Notes: generated by a model from the sequence alone, not told the origin. A stretch of DNA of 64,000 nt from Pseudoxanthomonas spadix (GCF_003703395.1 NZ_RDQN01000001.1:62001-126000); one strand, 5' to 3'; counted from the first letter of the stretch, positions 36,428 to 52,913 are shown. Translations and numbers: made by a program.

Positions 36428-36789
36428 CCGTTTGGTGTTCCGGCCGCGCGCGCCCTGGCACGTGCCAGCGCCGCGGCCACGGCCGGCGGCAGGGCGGGTG
36501 CAACCGGGGTGTTCGAAGGCGCAGGCGGCGGCGCACGGCGGGCCTGGCGTTCGGCCGCGCGCCGGGTCAGGCGTGCGCCGCGTGCGCGGTAACGTTCGCG
36601 TGCGGCCCAGGCCTTGCGCAGGCGTTGCTGTGCGGCCTGGACCTGCCGGCTGGCGCTGGCGCATTGGGCGCACTGCGGCCGGGGGGGCGCCTCCATCAGG
36701 CCGGCCTCGATCGCCGCATCGACCTGGCCGTCGGCCAGCAACACGGCCAGCTGCTGCAGCGGCCTGCAGTCGTGGTCGATGCCGCTCAT
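36424..36789 (-). CDS. Small conserved-type hypothetical protein with CxxC
   Basis: A 121-residue protein of unknown function. The start MSGIDHDCRPLQQLAVLLAD is followed by a CAQC pair at about 39-42, a basic helical stretch (QRLRKAWAARERYRARGARL) and a Pro/Ala-rich tail. The ATG at 36789 overlaps the crotonase stop (TGATG) and its stop overlaps the nth GTG, so it is sandwiched in a three-gene coupled unit. That coupling is the main evidence that it is real. Confidence 0.65.
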   Translation of the reverse strand: MSGIDHDCRPLQQLAVLLADGQVDAAIEAGLMEAPPRPQCAQCASASRQVQAAQQRLRKAWAARERYRARGARLTRRAAERQARRAPPPAPSNTPVAPALPPAVAAALARARARAAGTPNG

Positions 36790-37571
36790 CAACGGCCCGA
36801 GAAGCTCGGCTTGCGCTTGCCGACGAAGGCGGCGGTGCCTTCGCGCATGTCCTGCGTGGCAAACATCAGGCCAAACTGCGCGCCTTCGAACTGCAGGCCT
36901 TCGCTCAGCGCGCATTCGCCGCCGTGGATCACCGATTCCAGGATCGCGCGCAGCGCCAGCGGGGCGGCGTTGGCCAGCTGCACGGCCAGCGCTTGCACGC
37001 GCGCATCCAGCGCATCGGCGGTGACCACTTCATTGACGATGCCCAGCTCGAGCGCGCGCGCGGCGCTGATCGGCGCGCCCAGCAGGCACAGTTCCAGGGT
37101 CGCGGCGCGGCCGGCCAGGCGCAGCAGGCGCTGGGTGCCGCCGAAGCCGGGGATCAGCCCCAGGTTGATTTCCGGCTGGCCGACCTTGGCGGTGTCGGCG
37201 GCGATGCGCAGGTGGCAGGCCATCGCCAGTTCCAGTCCGCCACCGAGCGCAAAGCCGTTGACCCGGGCGATCACCGGCTTGGTCAGGGTCTCGATGGTGC
37301 GCATCAGCAGCTGGCCGCGCAGACCGAAGTCGCGTCCGGCCATGGCGCCCATGTCGGCCATCTCGCCGATGTCCGCGCCGGCGACGAAGGCCTTGGCACC
37401 GGCCCCGGTCAGCACCACCACGCGCACGGCCGGATCGGCCTCGGCCGCCTGGAAGGCCTGGGTGAGGGCGGCGATGGTGGCCGCGTTGAGCGCGTTGAGC
37501 TTGTCGGGGCGGTTGACGGTGATCTGGCGGATTGCGCCCGAATCGGTGGTCAAGACAGGTGTTTGGTCCAT
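36789..37571 (-). CDS. Enoyl-CoA hydratase (crotonase)
   Basis: A 260-residue crotonase-fold enzyme. The oxyanion-hole and CoA segments are KAFVAGADIGEMADMG and NGFALGGGLELAMACHLRIA. Both catalytic Glu are kept, in GGGLELA and QPEINLGLIPGFGGTQRLLR, which supports hydratase activity on 2-enoyl-CoA. Length is normal for a single-domain hydratase. First gene of the crotonase-hypothetical-nth unit. Confidence 0.9.
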   Translation of the reverse strand: MDQTPVLTTDSGAIRQITVNRPDKLNALNAATIAALTQAFQAAEADPAVRVVVLTGAGAKAFVAGADIGEMADMGAMAGRDFGLRGQLLMRTIETLTKPVIARVNGFALGGGLELAMACHLRIAADTAKVGQPEINLGLIPGFGGTQRLLRLAGRAATLELCLLGAPISAARALELGIVNEVVTADALDARVQALAVQLANAAPLALRAILESVIHGGECALSEGLQFEGAQFGLMFATQDMREGTAAFVGKRKPSFSGR

Positions 37572-37747
37572 ATGGGGAGCCTTGTTTTTTCGTAAATAAA
37601 AGGTAAAGCCGGAACTTTGCGTCCCAGGACCGAGTCAATGCCGGCAATGCCTCACTGGCTGTTAAGTTCGGGCAGGGCTATCCTAGCGCGTCAATCTGGG
37701 CCGCCGGTCGCGAGCCCATTCCCATAAACCCCGGAGGTTTGTAAGAC

Positions 37748-38482
37748 ATGAAGTTGCGTTTGCTTTCTGCCAGCGTGCTGGCCATGACCCTGGCCGCAGG
37801 CACCGCTGCCGCACAGACCTCACCCGCCGCACCGGCGTCCACTGCGGGCTCGGAGCGCAACGCGCTCAGCTACGCGCTGGGTTACGACCTGGGTCGCAAC
37901 CTGATCGAGAGCGGTGAGTCCATCGATCTGGCCACCGTGCAGAAGGCCCTGAGCGAAGGCTATGCGAAAAAGGAGCCTTCCGTGCCGGTCGACCAGCTGC
38001 GCAACGCGGTCCAGCAGATGGAAGCGCGCCAGCAGGCCAAGGCCAAGGCCGCCTTCGAACAGGCCGCTGCCGCCAACAAGGTCAAGTCCGACGCCTTCCT
38101 TGCGCAGAACAAGGCCAAGGCCGGGGTGCAGACCCTGCCCGGCGGCGTCCAGTACCGTGTGGTGGAGGCCGGCAGCGGCGCCAAGCCGACCCAGGCCAGC
38201 ACCGTGACCATCCAGTACAAGGGCTCGCTGTCCGATGGCCGCACCTTCGTCGACACCTTCAGCCCGCGGGAGGGCCAGACCACCCCGCCGCCGCCGGCCA
38301 GCCTGAAGGTCAGCGAGATCCCCCTGGCAGGCCTGCGCGATGCACTGCTGCAGATGCCGGCCGGTTCGCGCTGGGAAGTGACCATGCCGCCGGAAAAGGC
38401 CTACGGCAATACCCCGCAGTCGCCGATCGGCCCGAACCAGGCGGTTGTCTTCGACGTCAAGCTGGTCAGCGTCGCCAAGTAA
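37748..38482 (+). CDS. FKBP-type peptidyl-prolyl isomerase, exported
   Basis: A 244-residue FkpA/Mip-like isomerase of the envelope. A signal peptide covers about 1-22 (MKLRLLSASVLAMTLAAGTA). The helical dimerisation domain lies at about 35-120 (NALSYALGYDLGRNLIESGE, AKAKAAFEQAAAANK). The FKBP domain follows (VTIQYKGSLSDGRTFVDTF, ISEIPLAGL-type core, PPEKAYGNTP). GGAGG lies about 10 nt before the ATG. A strong terminator follows. Confidence 0.92.
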   Translation: MKLRLLSASVLAMTLAAGTAAAQTSPAAPASTAGSERNALSYALGYDLGRNLIESGESIDLATVQKALSEGYAKKEPSVPVDQLRNAVQQMEARQQAKAKAAFEQAAAANKVKSDAFLAQNKAKAGVQTLPGGVQYRVVEAGSGAKPTQASTVTIQYKGSLSDGRTFVDTFSPREGQTTPPPPASLKVSEIPLAGLRDALLQMPAGSRWEVTMPPEKAYGNTPQSPIGPNQAVVFDVKLVSVAK

Positions 38483-38505
38483 GTTGACGCCGACTGCATG
38501 ACCAA

Positions 38506-38541
38506 GACGATGCGCCGGCCTGTCCGGCGCATCGTCGTTTT
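38506..38541 (+). terminator. Rho-independent terminator of the FKBP gene
   Basis: A perfect 13-bp stem GACGATGCGCCGG/CCGGCGCATCGTC with loop CCTGT, followed by GTTTT, 23 bp after the FKBP stop. Confidence 0.88.
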
Positions 38542-38580
38542 GGACATGGCCATGCCCGTACCCACAGCAAGGTAGATCCG

Positions 38581-39381
38581 ATGTTCCCCGCCACCGGCCC
38601 CACGTTGTCGCCCTGCATCGGCCTGTGCACGCTGCGTGGCGATGGCCTGTGCCGTGGCTGCCTGCGCGCGCTGGAAGAGATCGCCGCCTGGCCGCAGATG
38701 GGCGATGATGCACGCAAGGCGCTGACGGAACGCCTGCCCGAACGCGCACGCATGCCCCACGATCTGCACATCCTGTTGCCGGAATACGACGCCCTGCAAC
38801 GCGCGTTGCATCCGCTGGATGCGCGCCCTGCGCCGCGCGGCTGGAACGCCGATCAATTGGAAGGGCTCCTGCCGCCAGGTCCGCCGGCCGCGGCGGCGGT
38901 GCTGGCCGGCCTGGTGCCGCGCAGCACGGGGACCACCGTGCTGCTGACCCGTCGCCACGACGGGCTGCGCCAGCACGGCGGCCAGGTGAGTTTCCCCGGT
39001 GGCCGCGTCGATGCCGGCGATGCCGATGCCGTGGCCGCCGCGCTGCGCGAGAGCGATGAGGAAATCGCGCTCAAGCGCGCCCAGGTGCAACCGATCGGCC
39101 TGCTCGACACCTTTGCCACGATCACTGGCTTCCTGGTCACCCCGGTGGTGGCGGTGATCCATCCCGGGTTCGTGCCGCTGCCCAATCCAGGCGAGGTGGC
39201 CGAGGTGTTCGAAGTGCCGCTGGACTACCTGATGGCGCCACACAACCTGCGCAGCGTGGCCCTGGAATTGAAGGGCCGCCCGCGCACCGTGCTGGAATAC
39301 GACTGGGCCGAGCAGCGCATCTGGGGCGCGACCGCGGCCATCCTCTACAACCTGCGGCGTCGCCTGGAGGCGGTTGCATGA
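38581..39381 (+). CDS. DUF1289 domain fused to NudL-type CoA pyrophosphatase
   Basis: A 266-residue two-domain protein. The first 60 residues match DUF1289 (SPCIGLCTLRGDGLCRGCLR, four Cys, probable metal or cluster site). The rest is a Nudix hydrolase of the NudL group: TRRHDGLRQHGGQVSFPGGR, the box GGRVDAGDADAVAAALRESD followed by EEIAL, and TITGFLVTPVVAVI. As in E. coli NudL, the box has Asp for the first Glu and Ala for the last Gly. Expected activity is CoA to 3',5'-ADP plus phosphopantetheine. It overlaps sseA by 4 nt. Confidence 0.85.
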   Translation: MFPATGPTLSPCIGLCTLRGDGLCRGCLRALEEIAAWPQMGDDARKALTERLPERARMPHDLHILLPEYDALQRALHPLDARPAPRGWNADQLEGLLPPGPPAAAAVLAGLVPRSTGTTVLLTRRHDGLRQHGGQVSFPGGRVDAGDADAVAAALRESDEEIALKRAQVQPIGLLDTFATITGFLVTPVVAVIHPGFVPLPNPGEVAEVFEVPLDYLMAPHNLRSVALELKGRPRTVLEYDWAEQRIWGATAAILYNLRRRLEAVA

Positions 39382-40235
39382 ACTGGACCACGCTGGTCGA
39401 TCCGGCCGTGCTGGCATTGCATCTGGATGATCCGGACCTGCGCATCGTCGATGCGCGCTTCGTGCTGACCGATCCTGGTGCCGGGCGCGCGGCGTATGCG
39501 CAGTCGCACCTGCCCCATGCGGTCTACGCCGATCTCAACGAGGACCTGGCCGATCTGTCCAGGGTCGCGTCGGGGCAGGGCCGGCATCCGTTGCCGGAAG
39601 TGGACGCATTCACCGGGACGCTCGGGCGCTGGGGCATCGCGCCCCGGCATCAGGTGGTGGTCTACGACGCCGGCGACGGCAGCATGGCCGCCGCGCGCCT
39701 GTGGTGGCTGCTGCGGCTGCTGGGACATGCGCAGGTGGCGGTGCTCGATGGCGGTCTGGCAGCCTGGCAGGCGGGCGGCCTGGCGCTGACCGATGAGCTC
39801 CAGTGGCCGCCTCGGCAACCGCCGTATCCGGGCGGCTACGACAGCGCCCGCATTGCCGGCACCGGGGAAGTGGCCGCGCGCCTGCACCAGGCGCCGGGCT
39901 GGCTCATCGATGCGCGCTCGGCCGAACGCTTCAGCGGTGGCCAGGAACCGGTGGACCGCATCGCCGGCCACGTGCCGGGTGCGGTCAACCGCCCGTACCT
40001 GGACAACGTCCACGCGGGCCGCCTGCGCGACCCGGATGCCTTGCGCGGTGAGCTGCAACCATTGCTGGGCGCGCACGCGCCGGACCAGGTCGTGCTGATG
40101 TGCGGTTCCGGCGTCACCGCCTGCCATCTGCTGCTGGCGTTCGAACATGCCGGCCTGGCGGGCCCGCGTGTCTATCCCGGCTCGTGGAGTGGCTGGATTT
40201 CCGATCCGGCGCGTCCGATCGCGACTACTTCCTGA
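39378..40235 (+). CDS. sseA: 3-mercaptopyruvate-type sulfurtransferase (rhodanese)
   Basis: A 285-residue tandem-rhodanese enzyme. The inactive N-terminal repeat (LRIVDARFVLTDPGAGRAAY) is followed by the catalytic repeat with ERFSGGQEPVDRIAGHVPGA. The active-site loop CGSGVTA, with the Cys at about residue 241, is the mercaptopyruvate form rather than the CRKGVT of thiosulfate enzymes. ATGA overlap with the Nudix gene. Its 3' end overlaps the converging isomerase gene by 11 bp. Confidence 0.9.
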   Translation: MNWTTLVDPAVLALHLDDPDLRIVDARFVLTDPGAGRAAYAQSHLPHAVYADLNEDLADLSRVASGQGRHPLPEVDAFTGTLGRWGIAPRHQVVVYDAGDGSMAAARLWWLLRLLGHAQVAVLDGGLAAWQAGGLALTDELQWPPRQPPYPGGYDSARIAGTGEVAARLHQAPGWLIDARSAERFSGGQEPVDRIAGHVPGAVNRPYLDNVHAGRLRDPDALRGELQPLLGAHAPDQVVLMCGSGVTACHLLLAFEHAGLAGPRVYPGSWSGWISDPARPIATTS

Positions 40236-40998
40236 GTCGGGCCACCATCGCCTGCAGCGCGGCCTGCGCATCGGGCTGGTACCAGTCGTTGATGAACTCG
40301 TCCAGGTCCACGCGGTTCAGCGCCGCGCGCACGTCGGCACGGGCGATCTGGCGGGTCTTGCGCTGCGGTGCCCGCGGCAGCCGGGCCATCTCCTGCAGCC
40401 AGCGCAGGGCCTGAGCCACGGTGGCAGCGGCATCGTCGGCCAGGGCGTCGACCAGTCCGATGGCCTCGGCCTGTTCGGCCGGGATCATCGCCCCTGTCAC
40501 CAGCAGGCGTTCGGCGCGATGCACCCCGACCACGCGCCGCATCAGGTGCTGGATGCCGTCCGGCACGGCCAGGCCGACCTGGGTTTCGTTCAGGCCGATC
40601 TGCAGCGGCCGCGCCGGATCGGCGCTGCGCGTCATCACCCGGTAATCGCAGCACAGCGCCAGCGCGCAGCCACCTGCGGGCGCGTGGCCGGTCAGTGCAG
40701 CGGCGACCGGCATCGGCGCGCCGGCCAGGGTCCTGGCAACGTTGAAGAACGCGCTCCAGCTGGCATGCAGCGCAGCGCGGTCGTCGCCATGCGAGAGCAG
40801 GGACGGCACGTCCAGGCCGGCCGAGAAGACGCGCTCGTTGCCCGACAGCAGGACGCCGGCAACGCCGTCGTCGAATGCGCCCTGCAGCGCCTCCAGCAGG
40901 GCCGCACAGAGCGCATCGTCGAGCGCGTTGACCGGTGCGCGGGCCATGCGCAGTTCGCGCACATCGTCGTGCTGCACCACCTGGATCAGTTCGGACAT
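40225..40998 (-). CDS. Crotonase-fold enzyme, likely enoyl-CoA isomerase
   Basis: A 257-residue crotonase-fold protein. The oxyanion segments are RVFSAGLDVPSLL and GHAPAGGCALALCCDYRVMT. The first hydratase Glu is replaced by Ala (GGCALAL), while one Glu remains in IGLNETQVGLAVPDG. This single-Glu pattern and the GLNETQ block match the mitochondrial delta3-delta2-enoyl-CoA isomerase type. The ATG is at 40998. It converges on sseA. Confidence 0.82.
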   Translation of the reverse strand: MSELIQVVQHDDVRELRMARAPVNALDDALCAALLEALQGAFDDGVAGVLLSGNERVFSAGLDVPSLLSHGDDRAALHASWSAFFNVARTLAGAPMPVAAALTGHAPAGGCALALCCDYRVMTRSADPARPLQIGLNETQVGLAVPDGIQHLMRRVVGVHRAERLLVTGAMIPAEQAEAIGLVDALADDAAATVAQALRWLQEMARLPRAPQRKTRQIARADVRAALNRVDLDEFINDWYQPDAQAALQAMVARLRK

Positions 40999-41113
40999 TG
41001 CGGGCCCCTCCCGGAAGCGGTCAACTTGGGATGATAGCCCGCCGTGCGCCGCGGTATGGAGGTGGCGGCAGGCGGAGCGGCAGGGCCGATCCGCTCCCCG
41101 GGATGCTGCCGCC

Positions 41114-41547
41114 TCAGGCGACCGTGCTCGCCGCGCGCACCGCATCGGGCAGGGGCGCGCTCTTGCCGGTGGCCGTGTCGATCCACACCAGCACGACGTG
41201 GCCATCGGCGTACACGACCGTATCGTCGTTGTCGGCCACGATCCGATGGCCGATGGTCATGCTCGAGTTGCCCAGGCGCTCGATGAACAGCTCGACCACG
41301 ATATCGTTGGGCCACACGATCGGCAGGCGGTAGTTGACGTGGGTATTGGCCACCACCGGCGAGACGCCGCTGCCCATCTTTGAAATGTCGGTGACCCCGT
41401 GCAGCCAGCGCACGCGCGCTTCCTCCAGATAGGAAACGTACTTGGCGTTGTTGACGTGGCCGTAGGCATCCATGTCGCGCCAGCGCACGCTGATCGGAAT
41501 GCGCGCCAGCACCGGGCGCGGGACGTGGACGGTGTCGTTGTGATCGC

Positions 41548-41551
<4 letters not shown>
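41114..41551 (-). CDS. YbgC-type acyl-CoA thioesterase (hot-dog fold)
   Basis: A 145-residue 4HBT-family thioesterase. The motif [20 protein letters not shown] holds the catalytic Asp and the helix-capping [22 protein letters not shown] and MTIGHRIV follow. It probably hydrolyses acyl-CoA. Its ATG at 41551 overlaps the uvrA stop by 4 nt, so it is translated as the second gene of a uvrA unit. Confidence 0.85.
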
Positions 41552-44499
<2,948 letters not shown>

Positions 44500-44798
44500 G
44501 CCTTTGGGGGTCTGGCCTGTGCAGGGAAGGGGAGCGCTGGCGCGTGTGGATCCAGTGCGAATCGGTCAGCCTAGCGAGTCCCCTGTATGGGGGCAATCGA
44601 GGTGTTTGGAAGAGCCGGTGCAGGCATTGCCGGCGTCGGGGCCGGGGCGCGCGGGCCAAGGCCTGGCCTGCACGTCCGGTTCATGCGGTGACTTGCTCCA
44701 AGTCACTGATCCAGCTATCATTGCCAGCTCTGTGCGCCCCTCGATGGGCGGCAGGCATGAGAATAACTACGAAAAGCCAACACCTAGAGGAAACACCC
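44500..44798 (+). promoter_or_regulatory. uvrA/rplU divergent region with rplU promoter
   Basis: The rplU promoter is -35 TTGCTC (44693-44698), a 17-bp spacer, and -10 TATCAT (44716-44721), leaving a leader of about 70 nt before rplU with AGAGGAAA as ribosome-binding site. The leader could carry r-protein feedback control; no specific structure was identified. I see no clear SOS box for uvrA. Confidence 0.65.
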
Positions 44799-45119
44799 AT
44801 GTACGCAGTTATGGTCACGGGCGGCAAGCAGTATCGCGTCATGCAGGGTGAAACCCTGCGCGTTGAGAAGCTCGACGCCGAAGTCGGCAAGGACATCACC
44901 TTCGACACCCTGCTGATGCTGGGCGACGAAAACGGCATCACCCTGGGCGAGGCGCTCAAGGGCGCCAGCGTCACCGCGACCGTCAAGTCGCAGGGCCGTG
45001 CCGACAAGGTCCGCATCATCAAGTTCCGCCGCCGCAAGCACCACATGAAGCAGCAGGGGCACCGGCAGTACTACACCGAAATCGAGATCACCGGCATCGC
45101 CGGTGGCAGCAGGCAGTAA
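44799..45119 (+). CDS. rplU: 50S ribosomal protein L21
   Basis: A 106-residue ribosomal protein binding 23S rRNA. It starts [20 protein letters not shown] and holds the signature [20 protein letters not shown]. First gene of rplU-rpmA, with obgE further down in the usual order. Confidence 0.97.
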   Translation: MYAVMVTGGKQYRVMQGETLRVEKLDAEVGKDITFDTLLMLGDENGITLGEALKGASVTATVKSQGRADKVRIIKFRRRKHHMKQQGHRQYYTEIEITGIAGGSRQ

Positions 45120-45131
45120 GGAGAAGCACTC

Positions 45132-46635
<1,504 letters not shown>

Positions 46636-46733
46636 GCACTGGCTGTGCTTTCCCGTTTCCTGGGTTGGGCCCTCGCGGCGCCGAGCGGGCCTGGCCGTCT
46701 GGCACCCCTGGAACTGCAGGCGGCAGGCGTGCA

Positions 46734-46895
46734 GGCCACAAAAAATCGCCTGGAGCGATTTTTGACGTTGCGCAGCAACGGCCCGAAGGGTGGCCGCCAG
46801 GGATGGTGGGCCACAAAAAATCGCCTGGAGCGATTTTTGACGTTGCGCAGCAACGGCCCGAAGGGTGGCCGCCAGGGAGGGTGGGCCACAAAAAA
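46734..46895. repeat. Tandem 75-bp repeats with terminator-like hairpins
   Basis: Two nearly identical 75-bp units begin GGCCACAAAAAATCGCC at 46734 and 46809; a third partial copy of the first 12 bases begins at 46884. Each unit contains AAAAATCGC..GCGATTTTT, a hairpin with a U-tract on both strands, plus GTTGCGCAGCAAC, a small palindrome. They lie between obgE and the converging rpsT and probably end both transcripts. A minus-strand open frame through them repeats GHPSGRCCATSKIAPGDFLW but is not a credible gene. Confidence 0.8.
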
Positions 46896-46913
46896 CCCGG
46901 CCGAAGCCGGGTT
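46888..46913 (-). terminator. Rho-independent terminator of rpsT
   Basis: Read on the minus strand: ACCCGGC, loop TTCG, GCCGGGT followed by a T6 run, 28 bp after the rpsT stop. It grows out of the third copy of the 75-bp repeat start. Confidence 0.85.
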
Positions 46914-46940
46914 TCCTGTTGCCCTGCCGTCAGTCAGATG

Positions 46941-47210
46941 TCACGCGGCCTTGAGGGCCTTGATGCGCGCGACCAGGCGGCTCTTGTGACGGGCGGCCTT
47001 GTTCTTGTGGATCAGGCCGCGGGCGCTGAAGCGATCGAGGATCGGCTGGGCGGTGGCGAAGGCGGCTTCGGCGCCGGCGGCGTCGTTGGCGTCCAGCGCC
47101 TTGATGACTTTCTTGACGGCGGTGCGCAGCATGGAGCGCTGGGCGACGTTGCGCGCGTTGCGCACGACGGTCTGCTTGGCGCGCTTCTTGGCGGACTTGA
47201 TATTGGCCAC
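46941..47210 (-). CDS. rpsT: 30S ribosomal protein S20
   Basis: An 89-residue basic helical ribosomal protein. [20 protein letters not shown] is the standard start; [20 protein letters not shown] ends it. It stands alone, divergent from murJ, with its own promoter and terminator. Confidence 0.97.
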   Translation of the reverse strand: MANIKSAKKRAKQTVVRNARNVAQRSMLRTAVKKVIKALDANDAAGAEAAFATAQPILDRFSARGLIHKNKAARHKSRLVARIKALKAA

Positions 47211-47264
47211 GTTGGGATCCTGAGAATTCTTGGGGTTGACGGCGGACGGAAAAACGAACGGGAA

Positions 47265-47293
47265 ATTATGGGCTATTCAATGGGTTGGGTCAA
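47265..47293 (-). promoter_or_regulatory. rpsT promoter
   Basis: On the minus strand, -35 TTGACC (47288-47293), a 17-bp spacer and -10 CATAAT (47265-47270), about 55 bp before the rpsT ATG. Confidence 0.7.
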
Positions 47294-47347
47294 GGCAACG
47301 GGCGTGAGCCGGCCACGGCATGGTGTCCGGCTGGCGGGGCAGGGCGG

Positions 47348-48955
47348 GTGAGCCCGCCGAGGATGCTGCGCGGGGTGCTGTCCTTCAGCAGCATGACCAT
47401 GGTCTCACGGGTGCTGGGGCTGGTCCGCGACCAGGCCATCACCTACAGCTTCGGTGCCAATGCGGTGACCGATGCGTTCTGGGTGGCCTTCCGGATCCCG
47501 AACTTTCTGCGCCGGCTGTTTGCCGAAGGCGCGTTCTCCACCGCCTTCGTGCCGGTGTTCACGCAGGTCAAGGAAACCCGTCCACACGCGGACCTGCGTG
47601 AGCTGATGGCGCGGGTATCCGGCACCCTGGGCGGCATCGTGCTGCTGGTGACGGCGCTGGGGCTGATCTTCACCCCGCAGGTGGCGATGATCTTCAATCC
47701 GGGCTCGGTCGATGACCCGGCCAAGTTCCGGACCATCGTCGACCTGCTGCGGCTGACCTTTCCTTTTTTGCTGTTCGTCTCGCTGACCGCGCTGTCGGGC
47801 GGGGCGCTGAACAGCTTCAATCGCTTCGCCATTCCGGCGCTCACCCCGGTGATCCTCAACCTGTGCATGATTGCCGGCGCGCTGTGGCTGGCCCCGGCCA
47901 TGGGCATGTCGATCCTGGCGCTGGGCTGGGCCGTGCTGGCGGCCGGCGCGCTGCAGCTGCTGTTCCAGGTTCCGGCGCTGCGCGGCATCAACCTGCTGGC
48001 CATGCCGCGCTGGGGTTGGAACCATCCGGACGTGCGCCGGGTGCTGACCCTGATGGTGCCGACCCTGTTCGGCTCGTCGGTGGCCCAGATCAACCTGCTG
48101 CTGGATACGGTGATCGCTTCGTACCTGTTTGCCGGTTCGCAGAGCTGGCTGTCGCAGGCCGACCGGTTTCTGGAGCTGCCGCTGGGCGTGTTCGGGGTGG
48201 CGTTGGGCACGGTGATCCTGCCGGCGCTGTCGCGCCATCACGTACGCACCGATGCAAGCGGCTTTTCGAACGCGCTCGATTGGGGGCTGCGGACCACGCT
48301 GTTGATCGCGGTGCCGGCGATGGTCGGGCTGATGCTGCTGAGCACGCCGCTGGTGGCCACGCTGTTCCAGTACGGCAAGTTCACCGCGTTCGACACGCGC
48401 ATGGCGGCGATGTCGGTGTTCGGCCTGAGCTTTGGCCTGCCGGCCTTTGCCCTGCTGAAAATCGTGCTGCCGGCGTTCTATGCGCGTCAGGACACGCGCA
48501 CCCCGGTGCGTGCAGGCGTGGCAGCACTGATCGCCAACATGGTGCTGAACCTGATCTTCCTGGCCGTGCTGTACCAGGTCATGGTCAAGCCGGAAGTGCG
48601 CGCGCTGGGTGTGACCGCTGCCCTGGCGCAAACGCCCGGCCTGCACCTGGCCCTGGGCCTGGCCAGTGCCGTGGCCAGTTTCATCAACCTGGGCTTGCTC
48701 TGGCGCTGGCTGGGGCGCAGTGGCGTCTACCAGCGCAAGCCGGGCTGGGGCCGGTTCCTGCTGCGCCTGGTGGTGTCGTGCGTGGCGATGGCGGCGGTGG
48801 TCGGCGCCGGGCTGCACTGGCTGCCTGACTTCACCGGCATGGACAAGTGGCATCGCATCGGCCTGCTGCTGGCGCTGGTGGCGGCCGGCGCGGCGACCTA
48901 CGCCACGGTGCAGGTGCTGCTGGGATTCCGTCCACGCGATCTGCGCGAGCACTGA
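47348..48955 (+). CDS. murJ: Lipid II flippase MurJ
   Basis: A 535-residue MOP-superfamily flippase with about 14 membrane helices, moving lipid II outward for peptidoglycan synthesis. Family motifs are SFSSMTMVSRVLGLVRDQAI, FLRRLFAEGAFSTAFVPVF and LPAFYARQDTRTPVRAGV. The start is uncertain: a GTG at 47348 (VSPPRML) has AGGG upstream and is preferred; the ATG at 47363 (MLRGVLSFSS) is the conserved-looking alternative. It is followed by ribF, as in many Gammaproteobacteria. Confidence 0.94.
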   Translation: MSPPRMLRGVLSFSSMTMVSRVLGLVRDQAITYSFGANAVTDAFWVAFRIPNFLRRLFAEGAFSTAFVPVFTQVKETRPHADLRELMARVSGTLGGIVLLVTALGLIFTPQVAMIFNPGSVDDPAKFRTIVDLLRLTFPFLLFVSLTALSGGALNSFNRFAIPALTPVILNLCMIAGALWLAPAMGMSILALGWAVLAAGALQLLFQVPALRGINLLAMPRWGWNHPDVRRVLTLMVPTLFGSSVAQINLLLDTVIASYLFAGSQSWLSQADRFLELPLGVFGVALGTVILPALSRHHVRTDASGFSNALDWGLRTTLLIAVPAMVGLMLLSTPLVATLFQYGKFTAFDTRMAAMSVFGLSFGLPAFALLKIVLPAFYARQDTRTPVRAGVAALIANMVLNLIFLAVLYQVMVKPEVRALGVTAALAQTPGLHLALGLASAVASFINLGLLWRWLGRSGVYQRKPGWGRFLLRLVVSCVAMAAVVGAGLHWLPDFTGMDKWHRIGLLLALVAAGAATYATVQVLLGFRPRDLREH

Positions 48956-49061
48956 CCCAGGCGCGGGCTTGTGCCGGCGCGTGGCGGCTATACTTCATGG
49001 GTTTCCCAAGAGATCTCACGGGTCGGCCGGTGCGCGCGCCGCGCGGCCCGATGTCCCAGCG

Positions 49062-50012
49062 ATGAGCAGGCTGTTTCGTGACGTCGAAGGCGGGGTGCTG
49101 ACCCCGGGTGGCAGCGTGGTGTGCATCGGTGCGTTCGACGGCCTGCACCTGGGCCATCGGGCGTTGCTGCGCCACGCCCAGCAGCGTGCCCGGGCCCTGG
49201 GCGTGCCATTGGTCGCGCTGACCTTCGAGCCGCTGCCGCGCGAGTTCTTCCTGCCGCACGATCCACCGCCGCGCCTTAGCCTGCCGCGGGCCAAGGTCGA
49301 AGGCCTGTTCGAGGCCGGCGCCGACCAGGTCGGGTTGCTGCGCTTCAACCAGCGCATGACCGCGATGTCGGCGCAGGATTTCGTCCACACCTTGCTGGTC
49401 GGCCGGCTGCAGGCGCGCGAGGTGTGGATCGGGCCGGAGTTCCGCTTCGGCCACAGGCGTGGTGGCGACCTGGCGCTGCTGCAGGCGATGGGTGCCGCGC
49501 TGGGCTTTGCCGCCGGGCAGATCGAGCCGGTGCGGTGCGACGATGGCGAGCGGGTCTCCTCCACGCGCATCCGCGCGGCGCTGCGCCAGGGCGACTTTGC
49601 CCACGCGCAGCGCCTGTTGGGCCGTCCGTACGCGATCAGCGGGCGGGTCGTGCGCGGCAGGCAGCTGGGCCGCACGCTGGGCTTTCCCACCGCCAACCTG
49701 CGCTTTCCCAAGACGCCGGTGCTGTCGGGCATCTACGCGACCTGGGTGCATGGGCTGACCGAGCGGCCGTGGCCATCGGTCTCCAGTTTCGGGACCCGGC
49801 CGACGGTGCAGGGTGTCGAACCGCTGCTGGAAGCGCACCTGTTCGACTTCAACGCCGACCTGTACGGACGCCACCTGCGGATCGAGTTCGTCGCCAAGCT
49901 GCGCGATGAAGAGAAGTTCGACGGGCTCGATGCCCTGACCGCGCAGATGCAGCGCGACGCCGCCCAGGCGCGCCAGCTGCTGTCCACCGAACGCTTCAGG
50001 GCCACTGCGTGA
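49062..50012 (+). CDS. ribF: Bifunctional riboflavin kinase/FAD synthetase
   Basis: A 316-residue enzyme making FMN and then FAD. The N-terminal adenylyltransferase has [15 protein letters not shown] and [14 protein letters not shown] with [10 protein letters not shown]. The C-terminal flavokinase has [20 protein letters not shown] and GFPTANL. It sits 106 bp after murJ and 79 bp before ileS. Confidence 0.96.
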   Translation: MSRLFRDVEGGVLTPGGSVVCIGAFDGLHLGHRALLRHAQQRARALGVPLVALTFEPLPREFFLPHDPPPRLSLPRAKVEGLFEAGADQVGLLRFNQRMTAMSAQDFVHTLLVGRLQAREVWIGPEFRFGHRRGGDLALLQAMGAALGFAAGQIEPVRCDDGERVSSTRIRAALRQGDFAHAQRLLGRPYAISGRVVRGRQLGRTLGFPTANLRFPKTPVLSGIYATWVHGLTERPWPSVSSFGTRPTVQGVEPLLEAHLFDFNADLYGRHLRIEFVAKLRDEEKFDGLDALTAQMQRDAAQARQLLSTERFRATA

Positions 50013-50091
50013 ATCGCGCCCCGGTCCGCCCCCATGTCCGCGCCGCCAGGCGTGGACGCCCCCAAGCACAGCCGCCGAGAAAGCCAGTTCC

Positions 50092-52913
<2,822 letters not shown>

